Source of the DNA: Halorussus rarus
GTDB taxonomy: Archaea; Halobacteriota; Halobacteria; Halobacteriales; Haladaptataceae
Reading direction: 5' to 3'
Length of the DNA: 64,000 nucleotides
Assembly (NCBI RefSeq): GCF_003369835.1
Contig: NZ_QPMJ01000001.1
Location: forward strand, 1,235,589 to 1,299,588
Shown: in pieces, positions 51,409 to 57,464 of the stretch
Layout: the number at the start of each line of letters is the position of its first letter
Position numbering within the stretch: position 1 is the stretch's first letter
Notes under the pieces: model-generated
Told to the model about the DNA's origin: nothing
Seen by the model: only the letters and a program-made list of their open reading frames with translations
The model's database searches: none
Translations under genes and position numbers: made by a program

Positions 51409-51672
51409 CTACTCGTCGCCCGTCAACAGCACCGCGCCGAACAGCGCGAGCACCGACGCCCCCGAGAGCGCGAGCGCGACCGGCGTCGCCGTCGCCACGG
51501 CCTCCTCCATCCGGAAGTACCACCGCCATGTCTGCTGGGTCTCGGCGACGGCCGCGACCAGTCCGACGCCCGCGACCACGACCAGCAGCGCGCCGACCAG
51601 GACGAAGGGCGCGATCTGCAGCAGGCGTCTGGCGCTCAGATTCCGAACCGAGAGGTCCCGCACGTCACGCAT
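51409..51672 (-). CDS. Two-helix membrane protein with TWRW motif
   Basis: The 87-residue protein has helix 1 FVLVGALLVVVAGVGLVAAV, a loop ETQQTWRWYFRMEE, and helix 2 VALALSGASVLALFGAVLLT. It shares this layout with the gene directly upstream (AEVKGTWHWAIHLES between the helices), so the two look like old tandem paralogues. Its start overlaps the end of that gene by eight bases. The aromatic/basic loop between helices could bind a quinone or cofactor at the membrane surface, but nothing proves this. Confidence 0.65.
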   Translation of the reverse strand: MRDVRDLSVRNLSARRLLQIAPFVLVGALLVVVAGVGLVAAVAETQQTWRWYFRMEEAVATATPVALALSGASVLALFGAVLLTGDE

Positions 51673-51985
51673 CGGACCACCGCCCGCGGACCGCGACGAA
51701 CAGGCCGAACAGCGGTACGAGCGCCGCGAGGAGGTACTGGACGAACAGGCCGACGAAGCTCAGGGTCGATTCGAGGTGGATGGCCCAGTGCCACGTCCCC
51801 TTCACCTCGGCGATGATGGCGATGGTCCCGATTATCAGCAGCGACAGGCCGAGCAGCCCGGTCAGCGCGTACACCGACCCCCGGAGGAGGCCGAGGGCTC
51901 GGCGCCGGTACGGCCGGTCGGTGCCCGAGCGGTCGGCCGCGGACCGGTCGGGCCGCGAGTCGTGCGTGCGGTGGTCTCCCTGCAT
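51665..51985 (-). CDS. Two-helix membrane protein with TWHW motif
   Basis: The 106-residue protein has a basic/acidic lead of 35 residues, helix 1 GLLGLSLLIIGTIAIIA, the loop EVKGTWHWAIHLES, and helix 2 VQYLLAALVPLFGLFVAV. It is the middle gene of a three-gene set in which stop and start codons touch or overlap. Histidines within the TWHWAIH loop might ligate heme. The set begins 23 bp beyond the TorD gene on the opposite strand. No annotated family is recognised. Confidence 0.65.
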   Translation of the reverse strand: MQGDHRTHDSRPDRSAADRSGTDRPYRRRALGLLRGSVYALTGLLGLSLLIIGTIAIIAEVKGTWHWAIHLESTLSFVGLFVQYLLAALVPLFGLFVAVRGRWSDA

Positions 51986-51988
51986 GTG

Positions 51989-52093
51989 CTACCCCCAGTA
52001 GGTCCGGTAGGCGTCGTAGACGACGAGGCCGAAGACGAGCGCGCCGACTGCGAGCACCGCGCTCGCCGTGTCGGCGGCCAGCGGCAGGCTCAT
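51989..52093 (-). CDS. 34-residue single-helix membrane peptide
   Basis: A 35-codon frame from the ATG ending at 52093 encodes MSLPLAADTASAVL, a helix AVGALVFGLVVYDA and the tail YRTYWG. The stop is three bases before the next ATG, which argues strongly for a real gene heading the three-gene set. Such tiny single-helix subunits occur in oxidases and other membrane complexes. It is too short for default gene callers and may be overlooked. Confidence 0.6.
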   Translation of the reverse strand: MSLPLAADTASAVLAVGALVFGLVVYDAYRTYWG

Positions 52094-52289
52094 TCCTGCC
52101 CCGCCGTGGAGCGGGCCGATTGCGAGCACTACTGGAGCTATGGGGGTGCTTCACAATAAACGCTTGCGGCGGCATTGAATGTCTCCAACACTTGCAGCGA
52201 CACTGACCACCACAGCATCCGCTCGGCGCGCCGACGCGACGGGAGCAACCCTTTTGGCCGTGCCCGCGCTAGCCACCTCGATTACCACG

Positions 52290-53516
52290 ATGGGCCGACG
52301 ACGCCGCCTGCTCGGGAAGCTCGCGGGCGCGGCGGTCGCGGGGGGACTCGCGGGGTGCTCGCAGTTCCGGCGCTCGGACGACGGGGCGACAGCCCTGGAC
52401 CTGCCGAAGAACTCGAACGACGTGCCGAGCAGGCAGCACGCTTGGAACGCCGCGACGCGGCGCGACGAGCACGGCAACCCGCTGCTGCCGCGCCACCACC
52501 TCGTGTTGCTGCTCGACCTGACGGAGTCGCCCTCGGTCGAGGCCGCCGAGCGCGTCGAGCGCGCGATGCGGACCCTGGAGTCGGCCTACGACTGGTCGGC
52601 CGACGGCCTGCTCCACTCGCTCGCGTGGGGCACCCGGTACTTCGAGCGCGTCGGCGAACTCGACGCCTCGCCGGTTCGGAAACCGCGGGTGCTCTCGCGG
52701 ACCGACGACCCCGAGCTGCTCGACTTCGACGCCGCGCTGGTGCTGGCCACCGACGCCGCCTCCCATCTCCGGGCGGCCGAGGCCGCGATGTTCGGGAACC
52801 GGGATTCCATCGCCGGCGCATCGGTCGACGCCCGTCTCGGCGACGTCTTCGAGGTGTCGGCCCGGCGGACGGGGTTCCGCGGGTCCGGCCTCCCGGTCGA
52901 GCACACCGACGCCGAAGGCGTGCCGGAGAGTCCGCCGCTGTCGGAGGGCGACCGGATGTTCATGGGCTTCCGGTCGGGCCTGCGGGGGACCCAGGCGAGC
53001 GAGGACCGGGTCACCATCGACTCGGGCGCGTACGCCGGCGGGACGACGATGCACCTCAGCCACCTCCGGCAGTCGCTGGGCCAGTGGTTCGAGGCGTTCG
53101 GCCCGGACGAGCGGGTCGCCCGGATGTTCTCCCCGGAGTTCGGGGCCGACGACGTCGAGGGGTTCACCGACAGCGTGCCCTTCAGCGACGAGGTCACCCG
53201 CCACGCCCGCGAGTTCGACGTGGTCGGCCACCAGGAGAAGGTGGCCCAGACCAGGCGGGACGGCGAGCCCCTGCTGCTCCGCCGGGATTTCAACACGGTC
53301 GACGGGGGCCACGCCGGGGTCCACTTCCTCTCGCTCCAGAAGTCGCTGTCGGGGTTCGAGCGCACCCGGAAGGCGATGAACGGCTGGTACGTCAGGGACG
53401 ACAGCCCGCAGATCACCGACCGGGAGAACAACGGCATCCTGAACTTCGTGAGCGTCCGCTCGCGGGCCAACTTCTACGTCCCGCCGCGGCCGAAGCGGGC
53501 GTTCCCGCGGCTCTGA
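52290..53516 (+). CDS. DyP-type-peroxidase-like Tat lipoprotein
   Basis: From the ATG of MGRRRRLLGKLAG the protein has 408 residues with a lipobox LAGC (C23), so it should be exported folded by Tat and lipid-anchored. A DyP-like core can be followed. GFRGSG at 195-200 is in the place of the GxxDG motif, with the catalytic Asp replaced by Ser. The segment VVGHQEKVAQTR has H314 as candidate axial heme ligand. LLLRRDFN and GVHFLSLQKSLSGFERTR match the end of the second ferredoxin-like half. Without the Asp, peroxidase chemistry is doubtful; heme binding or another oxidative role remains possible. Confidence 0.65.
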   Translation: MGRRRRLLGKLAGAAVAGGLAGCSQFRRSDDGATALDLPKNSNDVPSRQHAWNAATRRDEHGNPLLPRHHLVLLLDLTESPSVEAAERVERAMRTLESAYDWSADGLLHSLAWGTRYFERVGELDASPVRKPRVLSRTDDPELLDFDAALVLATDAASHLRAAEAAMFGNRDSIAGASVDARLGDVFEVSARRTGFRGSGLPVEHTDAEGVPESPPLSEGDRMFMGFRSGLRGTQASEDRVTIDSGAYAGGTTMHLSHLRQSLGQWFEAFGPDERVARMFSPEFGADDVEGFTDSVPFSDEVTRHAREFDVVGHQEKVAQTRRDGEPLLLRRDFNTVDGGHAGVHFLSLQKSLSGFERTRKAMNGWYVRDDSPQITDRENNGILNFVSVRSRANFYVPPRPKRAFPRL

Positions 53517-53609
53517 GTCGGTCGGTCGTCACATCCGACACGGCTCGCCGGCTTCCTCGGCGCCGCGCCGTCGACGTGCCCACGCCGCGACTCCCGCTGA
53601 CGCGCCCAG

Positions 53610-53625
53610 TTTAGGCCCGCCTAAA
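53610..53625. promoter_or_regulatory. DtxR/IdeR-like operator, upstream site
   Basis: TTTAGGC-CC-GCCTAAA is a perfect 7-bp inverted repeat matching the TTAGGC/GCCTAA form of iron-dependent DtxR/IdeR-family boxes. It lies upstream of the TATA element of the iron-siderophore binding protein gene. Confidence 0.7.
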
Positions 53626-53637
53626 TTCCGGAACCGT

Positions 53638-53644
53638 TTTATAT
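53638..53644 (+). promoter_or_regulatory. TATA element of the siderophore-binding protein gene
   Basis: TTTATAT is centred 25-26 nt before the ATG at 53666, so the transcript should be leaderless. It lies between the two iron-box palindromes. Confidence 0.6.
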
Positions 53645-53646
53645 TT

Positions 53647-53660
53647 TTAGGCTTGCCTAA
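53647..53660. promoter_or_regulatory. DtxR/IdeR-like operator, downstream site
   Basis: TTAGGC-TT-GCCTAA is a second perfect palindrome, centred 36 bp from the first and lying between TATA and the predicted transcript start. A bound repressor would block the promoter, consistent with repression when iron is plentiful. Confidence 0.72.
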
Positions 53661-53665
53661 TTCAT

Positions 53666-54865
53666 ATGGTTCGAGACGACGCGAGGCGGAGAACGCCGAC
53701 GCGACGCGACTACGTGAAGTACAGCGGGGCCGTGCTCGGCGTCGGTATCCTCGCCGGGTGTGCGAGCAGTGGCGAGTCAGACTCGACGACGTCGGCGTCG
53801 AGGTCGACCACTACCACGACCGCGGACGAGTCGTACACGGTATCGATGTCGCCGATGGGCGAGGTCGAGTTCGAGGCGGTCCCGGAGACCATCTTCACGC
53901 GGCTGACGCACCTCGCCGGGATGGCGTTCGCGCTCGGCCGCGGCGACGACGTGAACGCGCTCCACGCGCCGGACTACTACGACGCGCTCTGGAACCAGTT
54001 CACCCCGCGCCTCCCGGGCGTCGCGCTCGACTGGAGCGGCCTGTACTCCTCGTGGGAACCCAGCAAGGAGAAGCTCTACGAGCTCGACAGCGACGTCCAC
54101 CTCGCCGACCCCGCGAGCATGCTCGCGCTCGACGGTTGGGATGCGGCCGACGTCGAGGAGATTCGCGAGAACGTCGCGCCGTGGTTCGGGAACCACTTCA
54201 GCAACAGACACATCTCGCCGCCCGAGGAGTACGACGGGCAGTACCGGTATTACACGCTCTGGGAGCAGTTCGACAAGGTCGCGGAGGTGTTCCGGGAGCG
54301 AGAGCGGTACGACGCCCTGGCGGCGATTCACGACGACGTGCTCGGCACCGTCGAGGCGGATCTCCCGAGTGCGTCCGAGCGCCCGGACGTCGTCATGGGT
54401 GGATTCAGCGATCCGGCGGCGCCGTACGTCTACAACGTGGATACACCTGGATTCCTCACCGAGCACGTCCGCCCCTTCCGGCCCGTCGACGCGCTCGCGG
54501 ACGACGTTTCCTCGGGTTCCCAGATCGACATGGAGACGCTACTGGAAGCCGATCCGGACGTTCTCCTCGTCTTCGGCGGGATGCACCCCGGGACCGACAT
54601 GGCGAACGTCCGAACGACGCTCAGAAACGATCCGGTCGGCAAGCAACTCACCGCGGTGCGGAACGACCGCATCTACGCCCAGGGCGCGCGCTATCAGGGT
54701 CCCATCCTCAACCTCTTCCAGTTGGAGATGACCGCGAAACAGCTCTATCCCGACACCTTCGGCGAGTGGCCGACGTACGTCGAGGGAGCGTATCCCGAGA
54801 TCTCCGCGGACGAACGGCTCTTCGACCGTCAGCGCGTCGCCGACATCGTTCGGGGCGAGTTCTGA
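53666..54865 (+). CDS. Iron-siderophore ABC transporter substrate-binding lipoprotein
   Basis: The 399-residue protein starts with a Tat-like TRRDYVKYSG, a hydrophobic stretch and the lipobox ILAGC (C32), followed by a Ser/Thr linker. The body is of the class III (TroA/BtuF/FhuD) binding-protein type. An N-lobe includes VPETIFTRLTHLAGMAFALG. A long backbone helix follows, with FDKVAEVFRERERYDALAAI. The C-lobe has LLEADPDVLLVFGGMHPG and DPVGKQLTAVRNDRIYAQG. The two iron-box palindromes at its promoter support an iron-chelate ligand. No permease or ATPase gene is adjacent, so the transporter must be encoded elsewhere. Confidence 0.87.
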   Translation: MVRDDARRRTPTRRDYVKYSGAVLGVGILAGCASSGESDSTTSASRSTTTTTADESYTVSMSPMGEVEFEAVPETIFTRLTHLAGMAFALGRGDDVNALHAPDYYDALWNQFTPRLPGVALDWSGLYSSWEPSKEKLYELDSDVHLADPASMLALDGWDAADVEEIRENVAPWFGNHFSNRHISPPEEYDGQYRYYTLWEQFDKVAEVFRERERYDALAAIHDDVLGTVEADLPSASERPDVVMGGFSDPAAPYVYNVDTPGFLTEHVRPFRPVDALADDVSSGSQIDMETLLEADPDVLLVFGGMHPGTDMANVRTTLRNDPVGKQLTAVRNDRIYAQGARYQGPILNLFQLEMTAKQLYPDTFGEWPTYVEGAYPEISADERLFDRQRVADIVRGEF

Positions 54866-55007
54866 GTACCGTCTTCGCCTACCTATCCCCGGTTCGCCTC
54901 AGCCTCCACTTCGTCAGAATAGCTCGTTCCGCTTCGACGCTGCGGCGAGAACGCCGTCCGAGTCTCTACTGCCGAACCCGTCGTCGTGTCCGGCGAGCCG
55001 AACTCGG

Positions 55008-55181
55008 CTACCCGTCGTCCAGCGTCGAGAGTCCCTCTTTCAGCTCCGCGGGGAACTCGACGTCGCCGTCGACCTCGCCGGTGTTGATCTCGTGCGGGCC
55101 GATGCAGTGGTCCCACAGTTCGGCACCGCCGAACTCCTCGAGTCCGAGGTCCGGACGCCAGCCCCTGTCCCTGTGCGTCAT
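55008..55181 (-). CDS. Small acidic protein, function unknown
   Basis: A 58-codon frame from the ATG ending at 55181 encodes a 57-residue protein: MTHRDRGWRPDLGLEEF, then GGAELWDHCIGPHEINTGEV and a C-terminal LKEGLSTLDDG. Codon use is typical for the genome and the sequence is compact with a central WDHCIGPH motif, so I treat it as a real gene. It has no signal or membrane helix. The spacer 54866-55007 between it and the binding-protein gene shows nothing else. Confidence 0.55.
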   Translation of the reverse strand: MTHRDRGWRPDLGLEEFGGAELWDHCIGPHEINTGEVDGDVEFPAELKEGLSTLDDG

Positions 55182-55269
55182 ACGATACCGTGCAACGAGG
55201 AACGACTTAGGCGTTCCCCCGTTCCGGCGGGACGAACAGTTATGTTGTTAGAATTCATACCATATCGCT

Positions 55270-55530
55270 ATGCTCTCCCGCCTGCTCGCGCGGCTGCGGG
55301 CCCGGTTCCGGACGAGAGCCGGGGACGGAAGGGACCGATACGGTGACGACTCGGGTGGAGACGACTCGGGCGCGGACGACGGCTCCGTCTGGGACGCGAT
55401 CCCCTCGTGGCAGTACACCGGCCTGCACGTCGAATCCGGCGGGTTCACCCGGGACGAGCAGGAGCGGGCGCTGGGGGACGTCCGGCGCCGGGCCGAGACG
55501 ATGGACGCGGTCGACGACGATCGGCGCTGA
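55270..55530 (+). CDS. Small conserved protein with WDAIPSWQYTG motif
   Basis: The 86-residue protein has a basic amphipathic start (MLSRLLARLRARFRTRAG), an Asp/Gly-rich linker, then VWDAIPSWQYTGLHVESGGF and a charged helix TRDEQERALGDVRRRAE. From memory this C-terminal motif recurs in haloarchaea, but its role is unknown. The basic first helix could lie on the membrane surface. It diverges from the 57-residue gene across an 88-bp spacer with AT-rich promoter-like DNA. Confidence 0.65.
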   Translation: MLSRLLARLRARFRTRAGDGRDRYGDDSGGDDSGADDGSVWDAIPSWQYTGLHVESGGFTRDEQERALGDVRRRAETMDAVDDDRR

Positions 55531-55569
55531 CGCCGGCAGCGGATCGGAACCGAATCGCGCGCGACGGCG

Positions 55570-55908
55570 TCACTCCGGCGGAGCGTTCGGCGGCCGGACC
55601 GCGTCGTCCTCGCGGAACGCGCCGGAGAACAGGTCGACGTGGAGGCCGAGCAGTTCGGACTCGTCGAGCCCCGTCTCCTCGGCCTGACCGGCCAGGAGCG
55701 CGGCGAGTTCGTCGCTCGCCTCGTGGCGGACGGTCAGGCCCTCGACCTCGAACTCCACCTCGGTCGCGCCCGATACGAGATGTTCGACCTCGAGCAGCGC
55801 CTGCTCGACCTTGGTCTCGAGGGCGTCCTCGCGGTCCATCAGCCGGTTGTCGCCCCACTCCTCGGCCGCCTCGACGAAGCGGTCGCCGACCGAGAACTCG
55901 ACGGTCAG
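55570..55908 (-). CDS. Small acidic protein, apparent CTG start in CTGA overlap
   Basis: The coding frame gives about 112 residues: TVEFSVGDRFVEAAEEWGDN, then LETKVEQALLEVEHLVSGAT, VEFEVEGLTVRHEASDELAA and a C-terminal LLGLHVDLFSGAFREDD. No ATG, GTG or TTG lies in frame near the start of homologous-looking sequence. A CTG at 55908 overlaps the upstream TGA as CTGA, copying the ATGA overlaps between the two genes before it. An internal ATG (LMDREDALE) would remove a quarter of the protein. I therefore favour the CTG start. Function unknown. Confidence 0.6.
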   Translation of the reverse strand: MTVEFSVGDRFVEAAEEWGDNRLMDREDALETKVEQALLEVEHLVSGATEVEFEVEGLTVRHEASDELAALLAGQAEETGLDESELLGLHVDLFSGAFREDDAVRPPNAPPE

Positions 55909-56054
55909 AACGACACCCCCGTTCGCTCGTCGGTGAAGGCGGTCTCCCAGGTGGTCTCGGACTCGCAGACCGGACACTCGCGGCGCAGCGTCCTGCCGTG
56001 GGCGTCGGCGAAGTCTGCCAACTGGCCGCACGCTCCGCACTCGTAGTAGGTCAT
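55905..56054 (-). CDS. Small zinc-ribbon protein
   Basis: The 49-residue protein reads MTYYECGACGQLADFADAHG, then RTLRRECPVCESETTWETAF. The two pairs, CGAC and CPVC, make a complete zinc ribbon. The ATG overlaps the preceding stop by four bases. Proteins of this size are frequent in haloarchaea and often regulate or bridge larger proteins; the partner may be one of the coupled neighbours. Confidence 0.75.
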   Translation of the reverse strand: MTYYECGACGQLADFADAHGRTLRRECPVCESETTWETAFTDERTGVSF

Positions 56055-56335
56055 CGCTCGGTCCGGGCACCGCCCTCCCGGGGCGGGAACGTGTCCGGTG
56101 CGGGCGACGACTCCGAGAGCGCGCTGTACAGCGTGATCAGCAGGCCGACCGCGACCAGCATGACCAGCAGGCCGACCAGACCGCCGAGCCACGTCTGGCC
56201 GACCTCGCCCCCGCCGGTCCAGAACGACGGTATCGCGTCGAACACTCGGAACAGGTTCACCCCGACCCACGCGCCGAAGAGCAGGACGGCAGCCAGCAGC
56301 ACCGGCGACTGGCGCCCCGCGGTTCGTAAGCTCAT
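56051..56335 (-). CDS. Small two-helix membrane protein
   Basis: The 94-residue protein heads a three-gene coupled set. Helix 1 is VLLAAVLLFGAWVGVNLFRV and helix 2 WLGGLVGLLVMLVAVGLLIT, joined by a loop with PSFWTGGGEVGQ. The C-terminal 25 residues are polar. The stop codon overlaps the zinc-ribbon start in ATGA. No homologous family is recognised. Confidence 0.68.
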   Translation of the reverse strand: MSLRTAGRQSPVLLAAVLLFGAWVGVNLFRVFDAIPSFWTGGGEVGQTWLGGLVGLLVMLVAVGLLITLYSALSESSPAPDTFPPREGGARTER

Positions 56336-56379
56336 TTTGCCCCTCCGTGGGCCACGGTACCACGTCGCGGACCAAAAAA

Positions 56380-57246
56380 CTACTCCGCCGCGTCGTCAGT
56401 GCCGTCCGGAGCGTCGTCGCTCTCGGCCGCGGCGTCGTCGACCTCCTCGGGTCCGTCCTCGTCGAGCCCCCAGTCGGCCTTCTCGGCGGCCTCCGCGAGC
56501 GGGACGAACTCCCAGTCGGCCTCGTCGGCGATGGCCTCGTCCTCGCCCTCGACGCCCACGACGACCATGCGCTCGGCGTAGAACATCGAGTGGCGGTCGA
56601 CGTCCGCGAGGCGCTCGCCCGGCCCGCGCGCGCTGCCGTTGAAGAAGTCGAGGTCGACGTTGCGGTCGCGCTGGAACTTGTTGAGGACGTGGGCCGGCAC
56701 CCGGCCGACCACCCCGACCCAGTCGGCCCACCCGTCGGCGTCGGCCGCGGCCGCGCCGAAGTTCGCGAGGCGGGTCGCCGCCTGGTAGGTGAACGCCAGG
56801 GTCATGTCGTCGGCGCCGCCGCCGTGCGGCCCCGTGGCCGTAGACTGCTCAGAGTCACCGCCCGCGTCGCTCGCGCTCCGTTCGTCCCCGTCACCAGCGT
56901 CGGCGGCGCCCGCGCCGGTACCGGAACCGCCGGACTCCACGGGGATGCCCGCCGGCCGGTCATCGTTCTCGCGGGGGACGCGGGGGATGGGGTCGCCCGT
57001 GGGCGCGCTCGTCGAGTCTGGCGTCTCGCTCTCCGAGTCCGGAATCTCGTTCGTCGGGTCCCCCGAGTCCACCGCAGCGTCGCCGGTGTCGTCGTGCGTT
57101 TCCGAGGCGGTCCGGCCGTCGCTCGCGGTCGCCGGTTCCTCGGCTGGGTCGCTCGTCCCGCGCCAGAACCAGTCGCCGGGGTTCGGGCCGTCCTCGTCCT
57201 CGTCGTCGCCCGCATCGCGTTCGTCGAGGTCGATTCGGTCGGTCAT
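56380..57246 (-). CDS. Acidic protein with conserved C-terminal domain, function unknown
   Basis: The 288-residue protein has a disordered, very acidic N-terminal half of about 145 residues rich in Asp, Ser, Thr and Gly. A folded domain of about 115 residues follows: MTLAFTYQAATRLANFGAAA, then WADWVGVVGRVPAHVLNKF, a DLDFFNGS turn, FYAERMVVVGVEGEDEAIA and FVPLAEAAEKADWGL. This domain looks like a haloarchaea-restricted family, perhaps a nucleotide- or ligand-binding alpha/beta fold. A second acidic tail closes the protein. It is upstream of the coupled small-gene set on the same strand, 44 bp away. Confidence 0.6.
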   Translation of the reverse strand: MTDRIDLDERDAGDDEDEDGPNPGDWFWRGTSDPAEEPATASDGRTASETHDDTGDAAVDSGDPTNEIPDSESETPDSTSAPTGDPIPRVPRENDDRPAGIPVESGGSGTGAGAADAGDGDERSASDAGGDSEQSTATGPHGGGADDMTLAFTYQAATRLANFGAAAADADGWADWVGVVGRVPAHVLNKFQRDRNVDLDFFNGSARGPGERLADVDRHSMFYAERMVVVGVEGEDEAIADEADWEFVPLAEAAEKADWGLDEDGPEEVDDAAAESDDAPDGTDDAAE

Positions 57247-57367
57247 GGTGGGGGCGTCGTGTGGAACGCTATCTATTCACAGTGTCGACGCTGACCGGGT
57301 TAAGGTTATCCCCGACGTCCGCTGGAGAGTCGCACTCGCGCACACTGGAACGCACATGATCGGGACG

Positions 57368-57400
57368 ATGGTTTACTGCCGTAACTGCGGTAATACTTGA
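57368..57400 (+). pseudogene. Truncated zinc-ribbon start
   Basis: An ATG here opens MVYCRNCGNT followed at once by TGA. MVYCRNCG is a typical beginning of haloarchaeal zinc-ribbon membrane proteins, yet no second CxxC follows in any frame. It appears to be the 5' remnant of a deleted gene, though a chance match is possible at this length. Confidence 0.3.
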
Positions 57401-57464
57401 TATCTTTGGCTCTGGAGTCCGACAATATCTATTTCCGACGGTTCATAGTACGGTGGTCCGTTAT

